Source of the DNA: Arthrobacter agilis
Lineage (GTDB): Bacteria > Actinomycetota > Actinomycetes > Actinomycetales > Micrococcaceae
Length of the DNA: 64,000 nucleotides
Assembly (NCBI RefSeq): GCF_002157505.1
Contig: NZ_NFSC01000029.1
Coordinates: forward strand, 402,985 to 466,984
Direction of reading: 5' to 3'
Position numbers and translations under genes: made by a program. Shown here one piece after another: positions 7,887 through 17,385 of this stretch. The notes below the pieces were generated by a model that was given only the letters and a program-made list of their open reading frames with translations, did no database searches and was not told where the DNA came from. Position 1 is the stretch's first letter. Each line of letters begins with the position of its first letter.

Positions 7887-8813
7887 GTGTCGATGAACCG
7901 TATTGCCCTTTATTACGCCTTCTCACCCTTGCCGGATCCTGAAGCAATCCGCCTGTGGCAGCGCGCACTCTGCGAGAAGTGGGGACTGCGCGGGAGGATC
8001 CTCATCTCCAAGGACGGCATCAACGGAACGGTCGGAGGCGAGATCTCGGCCGTGAAGCAGTACGTCAAGACCACGCGGGAGTACCCGGCCTTTCGTGGCA
8101 TGGAGATCAAGTGGTCCGACGGCGGCGCGGCCGACTTCCCGAGGCTGAGCGTCAAGGTGCGGGACGAGATCGTCTCCTTCGGTGCTCCGGGTGAACTGAA
8201 GGTCGACGAGAACGGGGTCGTGGGCGGCGGCACGCACCTTGCGCCGGAAGAGTTGCATGCGCTGGTCGACGCCAAGCGTGCAGCGGGGGAGGAGGTCGTC
8301 TTCTTCGACGGCCGGAACGCGCTCGAGGCGCAGATCGGCCGCTTCAAGGGTGCTGTGGTCCCCGACGTGCGCACCACGCACGACTTCGTCCGCGAACTGG
8401 ACTCCGGCAAGTACGACGGCCTCAAGGACAAGCCTGTCGTGACCTACTGCACGGGTGGTATCCGCTGCGAGGTGCTCTCCAGCCTCATGGTCAACCGGGG
8501 CTTCCAGGAGGTCTATCAGCTCGACGGCGGCATCGTGCGCTACGGCGAGAAGTACCGCGACGGCGGGCTCTGGGAGGGCTCCCTCTATGTCTTCGACAAG
8601 CGCATGCACCTCGAATTCAGCGACGACGCCGTGACGATCGGCAAATGCGTGCGCTGCCAGGCGCCCTCTAACAAGTTCGAGAACTGCTCGAACACGTCCT
8701 GCCGCAACCTGACCCTGTACTGCGCCGAGTGCGCGGCGGACCCCGCAACCCTGCGTTGCCCCCAGGGGTGCGAGTCCGACGAGGCCGAGGCAACGGCAGC
8801 AGGCGCTGCCTGA
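7887..8813 (+). CDS. trhO: tRNA uridine(34) hydroxylase TrhO (rhodanese domain)
   Basis: The 308-residue product is a UPF0176/YceA protein. TrhO hydroxylates uridine 34 of certain tRNAs as a step toward 5-methoxyuridine-type wobble modification. Visible features are the N-terminal ferredoxin-like domain ([18 protein letters not shown]), a rhodanese domain with active-site loop CTGGIRCE, and a C-terminal cysteine-rich region ([20 protein letters not shown], then [13 protein letters not shown]) that may bind metal. The start is GTG 7887; ATG 7893 is two codons downstream. The stop overlaps the next gene's ATG. Confidence 0.93.
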   Translation: MSMNRIALYYAFSPLPDPEAIRLWQRALCEKWGLRGRILISKDGINGTVGGEISAVKQYVKTTREYPAFRGMEIKWSDGGAADFPRLSVKVRDEIVSFGAPGELKVDENGVVGGGTHLAPEELHALVDAKRAAGEEVVFFDGRNALEAQIGRFKGAVVPDVRTTHDFVRELDSGKYDGLKDKPVVTYCTGGIRCEVLSSLMVNRGFQEVYQLDGGIVRYGEKYRDGGLWEGSLYVFDKRMHLEFSDDAVTIGKCVRCQAPSNKFENCSNTSCRNLTLYCAECAADPATLRCPQGCESDEAEATAAGAA

Positions 8814-10513
8814 TGGCTGTCACCGAGGGCGCGGGCCGGCAGGAGTTCGACGACGACGTCGCTTCCGCGCCGTCGAGCACGAACCTGCCCGCGCTCGAGG
8901 CGCTCGCCGGGGACCTGGCTGCCCTCGATTACACCGTCGACGGCGTCGAAGCCCTTCTCGGCGCTCCGGCGTACTCCGCCCTCGGCCGGGGGCAGCTGGT
9001 TCCGGCGCTCCTGGAATGCCGGCGCCTCCTGCACGCAGGCGGGAGCGCGCAGGTCATCCCGGTGCTGCTGTGGCTCCTCGGGGAGACCGTTCCGGAAGAG
9101 GGCCTCCAGGCCGCTTTCCCCGGCATCGGCGTGCCCGGCCTCGAACGGCTGAGGCTCATCGAGAGGGTCCCGGAAGACGTCGCCGCTGAAGGCGCCGCGG
9201 AAGCCGCGGCCGGAAGTGCCGGGGATGACGCCACCGGTCGCGATACGGGAACGGACCCGACGCGCTGGCGCGCCGCCGTCGAGCTGCGACCCTACGGCTC
9301 GGACGTCGGAGGCAACCTGTGGGTGGCGAGCGACCTCGGGGCGGAACAGCGCCCCGGCCCCCTGCGCCACGACCACGTCCTGGGGATCGGAGGAGCGTCG
9401 CTGACCCTTGCCCAGACCGTCATGAGGACGCCCGTGGACCGGGCCCTGGACCTCGGAACAGGGTGCGGCATCCAGGTCTTCCACCTCCTGGCGCATGCCC
9501 GCCACGTGACCGCGACGGACATCTCCGACCGCGCCCTCGCTTTCGCCCGGTTCAACCTCCTGCTCAACGCACCCGCGCTGGACATCGACGCCCAGCGGCT
9601 CGGGGACCGGGTCAGTCTCCGCCTGGGCAGCCTGCTCGCGCCGATCGAGGGGGAGCGGTTCGACCTGGTGGTCTCCAACCCGCCTTTCGTGATCACGCCG
9701 CGCACCGGGGAGGAGGGCTATACCTACCGTGACGGCGGACTGCCCGGGGACGCCATCGTCGAGACCCTGGTCCGGGACCTGCCCGGGATCCTCGCGCCTG
9801 GCGGCGCCGCGCAGCTGCTCGGCAACTGGGAGATCACCGAGGGCACGGCCTGGGACCGCCGCATCCGGAGCTTCGTCCCTCCCGGCGCCGACGCCTGGAT
9901 CATCCAGCGCGAGCAGCTGACGCCGGTGCAGTACGCCGAGACGTGGCTGCGTGACGCCGCGGAGAACCGCGACCGCAGCGCCTACCTCGACAGCTTCGCC
10001 GCCTACCTGACGGACTTCGCCTCACGGAACGTCGAGGCGATCGGCTTCGGCTCGGTGTGGCTGCGCAGGCCGGGCACCCCCAGCAACCTCGTCCGGGTGA
10101 CGCTCGAAGAGATCACCCACGATATCGAGCAGCCCGTGGGCCCGCACCTGGCCGCCGCCGTCGGCCGCAGCGACTGGCTGGCGGCCCACACCGAGCACGC
10201 CGCCTCGGGCATCGGCATCGCCGACGAGTTCCTGCTCGTCGCCGACGACGTCACCGAGGAACGCCACCAGCGGCCCGGGGCCGAGCACCCCGGAGTCATC
10301 CTGCTGAGGCAGGGAGCCGGCCTCCGGCGCACCACGCTCCTGAGCACCGAGCTCGCCGGATTCGTCTCCGCGTGCGACGGTGATCTCACGGCGGGACAGA
10401 TCGCAGGCGCCCTCGCCATGCTGCTGGAGAGGCCCGATGCGGCCTTCACCTCGGCACTGCTGGTCGACGTCGAGCAGCTCATCCGGGAGGGCTTCCTGAT
10501 TCCTGCCCCCTGA
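8813..10513 (+). CDS. Class I SAM-dependent methyltransferase (DUF7059/DUF7782 type)
   Basis: This 566-residue protein has a central Rossmann methyltransferase domain with motif I DLGTGCGIQVFHLLAHA and a catalytic-type NPPF motif (VVSNPPFVITPR), as in N5-glutamine or N6-adenine methyltransferases. About 200 residues precede the domain and about 200 follow it. These flanks occur in a conserved actinobacterial family of unknown substrate. A poorly conserved Gly/Ala/Thr-rich stretch around residues 125-145 separates the N-terminal domain from the core. The ATG overlaps the trhO stop by one base, suggesting co-transcription and perhaps a shared RNA or translation-factor modification role, which is inference. 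Confidence 0.8.
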   Translation: MAVTEGAGRQEFDDDVASAPSSTNLPALEALAGDLAALDYTVDGVEALLGAPAYSALGRGQLVPALLECRRLLHAGGSAQVIPVLLWLLGETVPEEGLQAAFPGIGVPGLERLRLIERVPEDVAAEGAAEAAAGSAGDDATGRDTGTDPTRWRAAVELRPYGSDVGGNLWVASDLGAEQRPGPLRHDHVLGIGGASLTLAQTVMRTPVDRALDLGTGCGIQVFHLLAHARHVTATDISDRALAFARFNLLLNAPALDIDAQRLGDRVSLRLGSLLAPIEGERFDLVVSNPPFVITPRTGEEGYTYRDGGLPGDAIVETLVRDLPGILAPGGAAQLLGNWEITEGTAWDRRIRSFVPPGADAWIIQREQLTPVQYAETWLRDAAENRDRSAYLDSFAAYLTDFASRNVEAIGFGSVWLRRPGTPSNLVRVTLEEITHDIEQPVGPHLAAAVGRSDWLAAHTEHAASGIGIADEFLLVADDVTEERHQRPGAEHPGVILLRQGAGLRRTTLLSTELAGFVSACDGDLTAGQIAGALAMLLERPDAAFTSALLVDVEQLIREGFLIPAP

Positions 10514-10636
10514 AACCAGCGGTTACCCTTGTGCAGGTACGCATGACGCATACTGTGAGGTGAGGCCCAGCAGCGGGATCCGGACCGGATATCCGCGTTA
10601 CTGCTGCGGCATCGCACCCGTATATATAGGAGAGAA

Positions 10637-13384
10637 GTGCCGACCAAGGCCACGGACAAGAAGCACGGCAAGAAACTCGTCATCGTTGAGTCCCCCAGCA
10701 AGATCAAGAGCATCTCGGGCTACCTCGGCGAGGGTTTCCAGGTCGCGGCGTCCATGGGGCACATCCGCGACCTGCCGCAGCCCTCCGACCTCCCCGCCGA
10801 ACTCAAGAAGTCCTCCGTGGGCAAGTTCGCGGTGGACCTCGACAAGGATTTCGAGCCGTACTACGTCGTGTCCCCCGAGAAGCGGAAGACCGTCGCGGAG
10901 CTCAAGGCCGCCCTGAAGGACGCCGACGAGCTCTACCTCGCAACCGATGCGGACCGCGAGGGCGAGGCCATCGCCTGGCACCTGCTGCAGGTCCTCAAGC
11001 CCAAGGTCCCCGTCTACCGGCTGACGTTCGGCGAGATCACCAAGGAAGCCGTCACGCGCGCCATGGGTGAACTGCGCGACGTCGACATCCCCATGGTGGA
11101 CGCCCAGGAGACCCGGCGCATCCTCGACCGCCTCTACGGCTACGAGATCTCGCCCGTCCTCTGGCGCAAGGTGGCCCGCGGCCTGTCCGCCGGCCGCGTG
11201 CAGTCCGTGGCCACCCGCCTCGTCGTCGAACGCGAACGCGAGCGCATGGCGTTCCGCGCGGCGTCGTACTGGGACCTCACGGGTACCTTCACCCCCGAGG
11301 ATTCCTCGAAGGGCAGCACCTTCCCGGCGAAGCTCGTCGCCGTCGACGGCAGCCGCATCGCCTCCGGCAAGGACTTCTCCGACCGCGGGGAGCTGAAGGC
11401 GGCCAACGTCGTCCGGCTCGACGAGAACGCCGCGCGCTCCCTCGCCGTGGGGCTGGAGAGCGCCGCGTTCACAGTGCGGTCCGTGGAGACCAAGCCCTAC
11501 ACGCGCCGTCCCGCAGCGCCGTTCACGACGTCGACGCTGCAGCAGGAGGCGGCCCGCAAGCTGCGCTTCAGCTCGAAGGTCACCATGCAGGTGGCGCAGC
11601 GGCTGTACGAGAACGGGTACATCACCTACATGCGTACCGATTCGTCGGCGCTGTCGGACCAGGCCATCAATGCCGCCCGCCGCCAGGCGTCGGAGCTGTA
11701 CGGCCCCGAGTACGTCCCCGGGTCGCCCCGCGTCTACAAGGGCAAGGCCAAGAACGCGCAGGAGGCGCACGAGGCCATCCGTCCCGCCGGCGACTCCTTC
11801 CGCACGCCGGCCCAGGTTGCCCAGGGCCTGCGCGGCGACGAATTCCGGCTCTACGAGCTGATCTGGAAGCGGACCGTCGCCTCTCAGATGGCGGACGCCA
11901 AGGGCTCGACGGCGTCGCTGCGCCTCGGTGCCAGGAGTGCCGACGGCCGGGAAGCCGAATTCGCCGCGTCCGGTACCGTCATCACCTTCCGTGGCTTCAT
12001 GGCCGCCTACGAGGAAGGCCGTGACGCGGACCGCAACGAGGACGGAACCGACGACGACGCGCAGGGCACGCGCCTGCCGAACGTCGTCCAGGGCGATGCC
12101 CTCGGCGCGACGGCGATCGAGGCTTCCGGCCACGAGACGTCGCCGCCCCCGCGCTACACCGAGGCGTCCCTGGTGAAGGTCCTCGACGAGCGCGGCATCG
12201 GCCGCCCGTCGACCTACGCCGCGACGATGTCCACCATCATGGACCGCGGCTACGTCCGGACCAGGGGCCAGGCCCTCGTGCCCAGCTGGATCGCGTTCTC
12301 CGTGGTGCGCCTGCTCGAGGAGCACTTCAACGACTACGTCGACTACGACTTCACGGCGGAGCTCGAGGAGGACCTGGACCGCATCTCCCGCGGGGAGACC
12401 GGCCGCGTGGAGTGGCTCAACCACTTCTACTACGGCGACCGCAAGGACACGGGCCTCCACACCATCGTCAGCGAGCTCGGCGAGATCGACGCGCGCCGCA
12501 TCAACTCGGTGGAGATCGCCGACGGCATCACGCTGCGCGTGGGCAAGTTCGGGCCGTACCTCGAGAAGCCCCTGCCCCCGGACGCCCCGGAGGGCACCGA
12601 GCCGCAGCGCGCCAACGTGCCCGAGGACCTCGCGCCGGACGAGCTGACCGCCGAGAAGGCGATCGAGCTGATGGAAGCCCCGACGTCGGAGGAGCGTGTC
12701 CTCGGGACCGACCCGGAGACCGGGCGGACCATCGTGGCACGCGACGGCCGCTACGGACCGTACGTGATCGAGTTGATCCCCGAGCAGACGGCCGAGGAAC
12801 TGGCCAGCCAGCCGGTCGAGTACTACAAGAACGGCAAGCCCAAGCCCCCGAAGAAGCCCGCGAAGGTCAAGCCGCGCACCGGCTCGCTCTTCAAGTCCAT
12901 GACGGTGGACACGGTCACGCTCGAGGACGCCCTCAAGCTGATGAACCTGCCGCGCGTCCTCGGGACGGACGAGGACGGCAAGGAGATCACGGTGCAGAAC
13001 GGCCGGTTCGGCCCGTACCTGAAGAAGGGCAGCGACTCCCGTTCCATCGGCTCCGAGGAGGAGATCTTCACGATCACCTTCGAGCAGGCGCAGGAGATCT
13101 ACAAGCAGCCCAAGCAGCGTGCCGGCAGGACGGTCACCCCACCGCTGGCCGAGTTCGGGGACGATCCCGTGAGCGAGAAGCCCATCGTGGTGAAGGACGG
13201 CCGCTTCGGCCCCTACATCACCGACGGCGTCACCAACATCACGGTGCCCAGCTCCATGGCGATCGAGGAACTGACACGCGAACAGGCGATCGACATGCTC
13301 GCCGAGAAACGCGCCAAGGGCCCGGCCCCGAAGAAGACCACCCGGCGGGCGCCCGCGAAGCGCAAGGTCGCTGCGGGCAAGTAA
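10637..13384 (+). CDS. topA: DNA topoisomerase I (type IA)
   Basis: The 915-residue enzyme relaxes negative supercoils through a 5'-phosphotyrosine intermediate. It starts KKLVIVESPSKIKSISGYLG, has the TOPRIM acidic motif ATDADREGEAIAWHLL, and the active-site tyrosine segment GYITYMRTDSSALS near residue 335. The C-terminal third holds four topoisomerase C-terminal repeats, each with a GRFGPY-like core, and no zinc fingers, typical of actinobacteria. It ends in a Lys/Arg-rich tail. The start is GTG 10637 after AGGAGAG; the leader contains a TATATATA stretch. Ppx/GppA follows after 52 bp. Confidence 0.97.
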   Translation: MPTKATDKKHGKKLVIVESPSKIKSISGYLGEGFQVAASMGHIRDLPQPSDLPAELKKSSVGKFAVDLDKDFEPYYVVSPEKRKTVAELKAALKDADELYLATDADREGEAIAWHLLQVLKPKVPVYRLTFGEITKEAVTRAMGELRDVDIPMVDAQETRRILDRLYGYEISPVLWRKVARGLSAGRVQSVATRLVVERERERMAFRAASYWDLTGTFTPEDSSKGSTFPAKLVAVDGSRIASGKDFSDRGELKAANVVRLDENAARSLAVGLESAAFTVRSVETKPYTRRPAAPFTTSTLQQEAARKLRFSSKVTMQVAQRLYENGYITYMRTDSSALSDQAINAARRQASELYGPEYVPGSPRVYKGKAKNAQEAHEAIRPAGDSFRTPAQVAQGLRGDEFRLYELIWKRTVASQMADAKGSTASLRLGARSADGREAEFAASGTVITFRGFMAAYEEGRDADRNEDGTDDDAQGTRLPNVVQGDALGATAIEASGHETSPPPRYTEASLVKVLDERGIGRPSTYAATMSTIMDRGYVRTRGQALVPSWIAFSVVRLLEEHFNDYVDYDFTAELEEDLDRISRGETGRVEWLNHFYYGDRKDTGLHTIVSELGEIDARRINSVEIADGITLRVGKFGPYLEKPLPPDAPEGTEPQRANVPEDLAPDELTAEKAIELMEAPTSEERVLGTDPETGRTIVARDGRYGPYVIELIPEQTAEELASQPVEYYKNGKPKPPKKPAKVKPRTGSLFKSMTVDTVTLEDALKLMNLPRVLGTDEDGKEITVQNGRFGPYLKKGSDSRSIGSEEEIFTITFEQAQEIYKQPKQRAGRTVTPPLAEFGDDPVSEKPIVVKDGRFGPYITDGVTNITVPSSMAIEELTREQAIDMLAEKRAKGPAPKKTTRRAPAKRKVAAGK

Positions 13385-13436
13385 CGCAGTACGGGAGACA
13401 GACGATAACGGGGGATGAGCGGGAAGCGCGGGAACA

Positions 13437-14450
13437 ATGCGGCTAGGTGTGCTGGACATAGGGTCGAACACGGTCCATTTGCTGCTCGTGGACGCCCACC
13501 CGGGTGGGCGTCCCGTGCCGTTCGCCTCCCACAAGAAGCCCCTTCAGCTCGTGGCCTATCTCGACGAGGACGGCAGCATCTCGCGGGAGGGCCAGGACGA
13601 GCTCGTGGGTTTCGTCAGTGAGGCGCGCGAATTCGCGGCCGGGCACGACGCCGAGGACTTCCTGGCGTTCTGCACCTCGGCCATCCGCGAGGCCGGCAAC
13701 GGCAGCGAGGTCCTCGCGCGCGTGCGCGAGGAGACCGGCGTCGACCTCCAGGAACTGTCCGGGGACCAGGAAGCCGCGGTGACCTTCCAGGCCGTCCGCC
13801 GCTGGTACGGCTGGGGCGCAAAATCCATCCTCAACCTCGACATCGGCGGTGGGTCCTTCGAGATGGCGATGGGCACGGACGAGCTCCCCGAGGTGGCGCT
13901 GTCCGTTCCGCTCGGCGCGGGCCGGCTCACCCGCGACTGGCTCCGCGGGGATCCGCCATCGGCGAAGAGCGTGAAGGAACTGCGCCGCTACATCCGGGCG
14001 ACCCTCCGGGAAGCGGTGCCGCAGTTCGCCCACCTCGGCAGTCCCCACCTCGTGGCCGGCACCTCGAAGACCTTCCGCTCGCTCGCGCGCATAGCAGGGG
14101 CGGCCCCGTCGGCCGCCGGGCCCTTCGTGCGCCGGGAGCTGCGCCTCGAGGACCTCAAGCTGTGGACCAAGCGCCTGGCCGCGATGAGCGTCAAGGACCG
14201 CATCAACCTCGACGGCGTCTCCGAACTCCGTGCGCCGCAGGTCCTGGCGGGTGCGCTCGTCGCCGAGTGCGCCCTCGAACTGTTCGACGTCCCGTCCATG
14301 GACATCTGCCCCTGGGCCCTGCGGGAGGGCCTGCTGCTGAGGCGGTTCGACGCCAAGATGTTCGAGGCCGACGAGCCGCTGCCCGGAGTCGGGGTGGGCC
14401 ACGTCCAGCTCGATTCGGCACGACGCGTGTCCCTGCCCGGGGGAGCCTGA
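13437..14450 (+). CDS. Exopolyphosphatase, Ppx/GppA family
   Basis: This 337-residue protein has the ASKHA phosphate-binding loops DIGSNTVHLLLVDAHPGG and NLDIGGGSFEMAMG plus a late VAGTSKTFRSLARIAGA adenosine-type loop. The family hydrolyses inorganic polyphosphate or pppGpp. The length fits the short actinobacterial Ppx1/Ppx2 group, which lacks the C-terminal HD-like domain. There is no strong ribosome binding site before ATG 13437. It is followed within 1 bp by the isomerase-like gene. Confidence 0.88.
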   Translation: MRLGVLDIGSNTVHLLLVDAHPGGRPVPFASHKKPLQLVAYLDEDGSISREGQDELVGFVSEAREFAAGHDAEDFLAFCTSAIREAGNGSEVLARVREETGVDLQELSGDQEAAVTFQAVRRWYGWGAKSILNLDIGGGSFEMAMGTDELPEVALSVPLGAGRLTRDWLRGDPPSAKSVKELRRYIRATLREAVPQFAHLGSPHLVAGTSKTFRSLARIAGAAPSAAGPFVRRELRLEDLKLWTKRLAAMSVKDRINLDGVSELRAPQVLAGALVAECALELFDVPSMDICPWALREGLLLRRFDAKMFEADEPLPGVGVGHVQLDSARRVSLPGGA

Positions 14451-14451
14451 C

Positions 14452-15243
14452 GTGGCGCAACCCGACGGCCGCATCCCGATCGCGCTGTCCAGCGCCTCCG
14501 TCTATCCGCTCTCCGTCCACGACGCCTTCGCGCTCGCGCAGGACCTCGGCTACGACGGCGTGGAAGTCATGGTCACCAACAACTCCGTCAGTCAGGACCC
14601 CGACCAGCTCAGCGTGCTCAGCCAGCGCTATGAGATGCCGATCCTTGCCATCCACGCACCGACACTCCTGTTGACGCAGCAGGTGTGGGGCAAGGCCTGG
14701 ACGAAGATCGAGCTCTCCGCTGCCATGGCCGCGGAGGTGGGGGCGAAGACCGTGGTGACGCACCCGCCGTTCCGGTGGCAGACGGGCTATGCCGAGGAGT
14801 TCCCGGAGGGCATCACGCGGGTCGCCCGCGAGTACGGCATCGAGATCGCCGTCGAGAACATGTACCCGTGGAAGGTCCGGGGCCGCGAGGCGAAAGCATA
14901 CCTGCCGCACTGGAACCCCGTTCCCGAGCCGTACGAGCGCATCACGTGGGACTTCTCCCATGCCGCGATCGCCGGGATGGACTCCTACGAGGAGATCCGG
15001 GCCCTGGGGAACAGGCTCGCGCACGTGCACCTGACGGACGGCACGCCGAACGGCAAGGACGAGCACCTGCTGCCGGGCCAGGGCCAGCAGCGGTGCGCCG
15101 AGGCGCTCAACCACCTCGCCGACGCGGAGTGGGACGGAGTGGTGGCCGTGGAGGTCAGCACCCGCCGGGCACGCGGTGCGGGCGAGCGCGAGGAGTGGCT
15201 CGCGGAGACGCTCCGATTCGCGCGGATGAACCTGGGCCACTGA
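14452..15243 (+). CDS. Sugar phosphate isomerase/epimerase family TIM-barrel protein
   Basis: The 263-residue product has the AP-endonuclease-2-like barrel: LSVHDAFALAQDLGYDGVEV, ILAIHAPTLL, KTVVTHPPFRW, IEIAVENMYPW, ITWDFSHAAIAG and LAHVHLTDGTP. These strands carry the His, Glu and Asp ligands of the divalent metal seen in xylose-isomerase-like enzymes. The substrate is not evident. It starts with GTG one base after the ppx stop, so the two are almost surely co-transcribed. Confidence 0.8.
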   Translation: MAQPDGRIPIALSSASVYPLSVHDAFALAQDLGYDGVEVMVTNNSVSQDPDQLSVLSQRYEMPILAIHAPTLLLTQQVWGKAWTKIELSAAMAAEVGAKTVVTHPPFRWQTGYAEEFPEGITRVAREYGIEIAVENMYPWKVRGREAKAYLPHWNPVPEPYERITWDFSHAAIAGMDSYEEIRALGNRLAHVHLTDGTPNGKDEHLLPGQGQQRCAEALNHLADAEWDGVVAVEVSTRRARGAGEREEWLAETLRFARMNLGH

Positions 15244-15276
15244 GGCGGGGCCGCCGGAACGGGAGCCTGGCGGGGG

Positions 15277-15858
15277 TCAGGCCCGGTTGATGACAACGAT
15301 GCGCACGAAGTGCACGGGTGTGTCGGACGGGTTGATGTAGGAGTAGGAGCGATCGGTGGCGATTCTGGCGGCCGATCCCGTAGGGACGACCTGTCTGTCG
15401 TTGGCGACGGCCAGGGCCAGCTCGCCGCGGGTGACGAGGAGAATTTCTTCTGATCCCTCCGGGTCGGGTTCGGCGTCGTACCGGTCGTGGGGTCCGAGCG
15501 TCCAGTCCCACAGTTCGGCTGCGCCGTGGCTGTGGGAGGTGACGAAGACACGGCCGGCGCTTTCCTCGGCGGCTCCCGCCCACACTGCCCTGGCGTCGTC
15601 GTCGTGCACGATCTCGATGGGGGTATCTCTTCGGGAGCGGACGAGGACGGAGAAGTCGACCCCGAGGGCGCGGGCGATCTTGTCCAGTGTGACGAGGGAG
15701 GCGTTGGCACTGCCACCCTCGATGGCTGTCAGCATGCGTCGGCTGACATCAGCGCGGCGGGCGAGGTCGGTGACGGAGACCTTCTGCTGCGCCCGGAGTT
15801 GGCGGATCGTCGAACCGACGAGGGCGACCAGGTCCCTGCCCTCCCGTGCTTCTGCCAT
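15277..15858 (-). CDS. XRE-family regulator with C-terminal cupin
   Basis: The 193-residue protein has an N-terminal helix-turn-helix (IRQLRAQQKVSVTDLARRAD then SRRMLTAIEGGSANASLVTL) and a C-terminal cupin-like sensor (EEILLVTRGELALAV). Such XRE-cupin proteins usually sense a small amino-acid-like or sugar ligand and control a neighbouring gene. The start at 15858 follows an AAGGGGAC site. It is divergent from the aminotransferase gene, which is the probable target. Confidence 0.85.
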   Translation of the reverse strand: MAEAREGRDLVALVGSTIRQLRAQQKVSVTDLARRADVSRRMLTAIEGGSANASLVTLDKIARALGVDFSVLVRSRRDTPIEIVHDDDARAVWAGAAEESAGRVFVTSHSHGAAELWDWTLGPHDRYDAEPDPEGSEEILLVTRGELALAVANDRQVVPTGSAARIATDRSYSYINPSDTPVHFVRIVVINRA

Positions 15859-15944
15859 GCTGTCCCCTTGCGTGGGCGATAAAGTGCGCGTCCGGGTAAC
15901 GCTACCAGCGCCTCTGGATGGTCCCTGTTCACGATCCCGCCCCC

Positions 15945-15976
15945 TTGACTTCCATTTCCCCTCTGGGCAATATAAG
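15945..15976 (+). promoter_or_regulatory. Candidate promoter of the aminotransferase gene
   Basis: TTGACT (15945-15950) and TATAAG (15971-15976) lie in a markedly AT-rich patch within the 180-bp divergent region. The 20-bp spacing is long, so the exact -10 may be shifted by a few bases. Confidence 0.4.
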
Positions 15977-16038
15977 TAACAAAAATTCGACGGGAAGCTC
16001 CACCAGCGGTGGGGACGTTGTGAAGATGGGGAGTTGCC

Positions 16039-17196
16039 ATGAAGATCAGAAGTTTCGGCGTCGAGATCTGGATGAACCGCTATGAGAACGAGTGTGCCTA
16101 CAACCTCGGTGAGACGTGCGTGGAGTCCCTGACCGTCGATCAGCTGCTGACTCTCGCCGGGCGGAAGGAAACGTTCCTCGAGGAAATTCTTCCGCTGAAA
16201 CTCACCTACGGGGCCATCGAGGGAACCGACGAGCTGCGGAGCCTCATCGCCGGCCTGTACGAGACGTTGGGGCCGGAAAACACGATCACGACCCATGGTG
16301 CGATCGGTGCGAACGCGTTGATCCATGAGACCCTCGTCGAGCCCGGGGACCGGGTCATCTCCGTGCTGCCGACCTACCAGCAGCACTACTCGATTCCCGA
16401 GAGCTACGGCGCCGACGTGCAGCTGCTCAAGCTCCGCCCCGAGAACGGGTACCTGCCCGACCTCGAGGAGCTGAAGTCCCTCGTCACCCACACCACACGC
16501 CTGATCGTCCTCAACAACCCGAACAACCCCTCGGGATCCGTGATGGACCGGGCGATGCTGCAGGCGGTCGCGGACATCGCTGACACCGTCGGTGCCTACG
16601 TTCTGTGTGATGAGGTATACCGGGGAACCGCGCAGGAAGGCGACGGCAACACCGCATCCATCGCCGACGTCTATTCCCGCGGGATCAGCACCGCCAGCAT
16701 GTCCAAAGCCTTCTCCCTGGCCGGGCTCCGCCTCGGCTGGGTCGCCGGTCCCGTCGAGGTCATCGAACGCGTATCGATCCGCCGCGACTACAACACCATC
16801 AGTGTCGGCATGATCGACGACGTCCTGGCCCGCATCGCCCTCGAGAACAAGGACAAGATCCTAGAACGCTCACGCTCCATCGTGCGCACCAATCTGCAGA
16901 TCCTCGACGACTGGGTGCAAAACGAACCCTCGATCACCTACCTCAAACCAGCAGGAGGCACCACGGCGCTGCTGGAATACAACACGGGTGAACCCTCCGC
17001 CGACCTCGCCGCAGCTCTGATGGACGAGGTCGGGGTCCTCATGACGCCGGGCAGCGCGTTCGACCTCGAAGGGTGCCTGCGCATCGGGTACGCGAACAAC
17101 GAAACAGTCCTCCGCGAAGGCCTCGCCCGAGTCAGCGAATTCCTCGCGAACCGTGCCGACCGGACCAGTAGCGCCACCCCCCGGCTCCGCCGTTAA
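16039..17196 (+). CDS. Class I/II PLP-dependent aminotransferase
   Basis: The 385-residue enzyme shows the fold-type I signatures: a cofactor-ring region VISVLPTYQQHY, NNPNNPSGSVM, the Asp of VLCDEVYRG, and the Schiff-base lysine in STASMSKAFSLAGLRLGWV, followed by LRIGYA near the end. Sequence layout recalls capreomycidine synthase/VioD-type and other enzymes acting on arginine derivatives, but this is only a resemblance. It is divergent from the XRE-cupin regulator and probably controlled by it. Its substrate, catabolic or biosynthetic, is open. Confidence 0.82.
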   Translation: MKIRSFGVEIWMNRYENECAYNLGETCVESLTVDQLLTLAGRKETFLEEILPLKLTYGAIEGTDELRSLIAGLYETLGPENTITTHGAIGANALIHETLVEPGDRVISVLPTYQQHYSIPESYGADVQLLKLRPENGYLPDLEELKSLVTHTTRLIVLNNPNNPSGSVMDRAMLQAVADIADTVGAYVLCDEVYRGTAQEGDGNTASIADVYSRGISTASMSKAFSLAGLRLGWVAGPVEVIERVSIRRDYNTISVGMIDDVLARIALENKDKILERSRSIVRTNLQILDDWVQNEPSITYLKPAGGTTALLEYNTGEPSADLAAALMDEVGVLMTPGSAFDLEGCLRIGYANNETVLREGLARVSEFLANRADRTSSATPRLRR

Positions 17197-17253
17197 AGCG
17201 GAATGGCGCCGGTGGGTACGGATGTTGGGGGATCATCCGCTGCCACCGACGCC

Positions 17254-17277
17254 GGGCCGGATCAGGAATTCCGGCCC
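17254..17277 (+). terminator. Hairpin after the aminotransferase gene
   Basis: GGGCCGG (17254-17260) pairs with CCGGCCC (17271-17277) across a 10-nt loop. There is no T tract, so terminator function is tentative. Confidence 0.35.
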
Positions 17278-17373
17278 CATCACTCGCACCTTTATGGGGT
17301 AGTCGCAACACTAGGCGCCTTCCTTGTGCCGCAACACCGAGAACGCTGGGAACAGGCTGGAAACCGCTCGTGG

Positions 17374-17379
17374 CAGGAT
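17374..17379 (+). promoter_or_regulatory. Possible -10 box for proC, leaderless
   Basis: CAGGAT ends 6 nt before ATG 17386. It misses the first T of the usual TANNNT pattern. Confidence 0.3.
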
Positions 17380-17385
17380 GGGGCC

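Noticed and set aside
10598..13534. Long minus-strand open frame (978 codons) across topA
   Set aside because: It is the antisense of topA in a high-GC gene; the translation is low-complexity and resembles no family, while the + strand has all TopA motifs.
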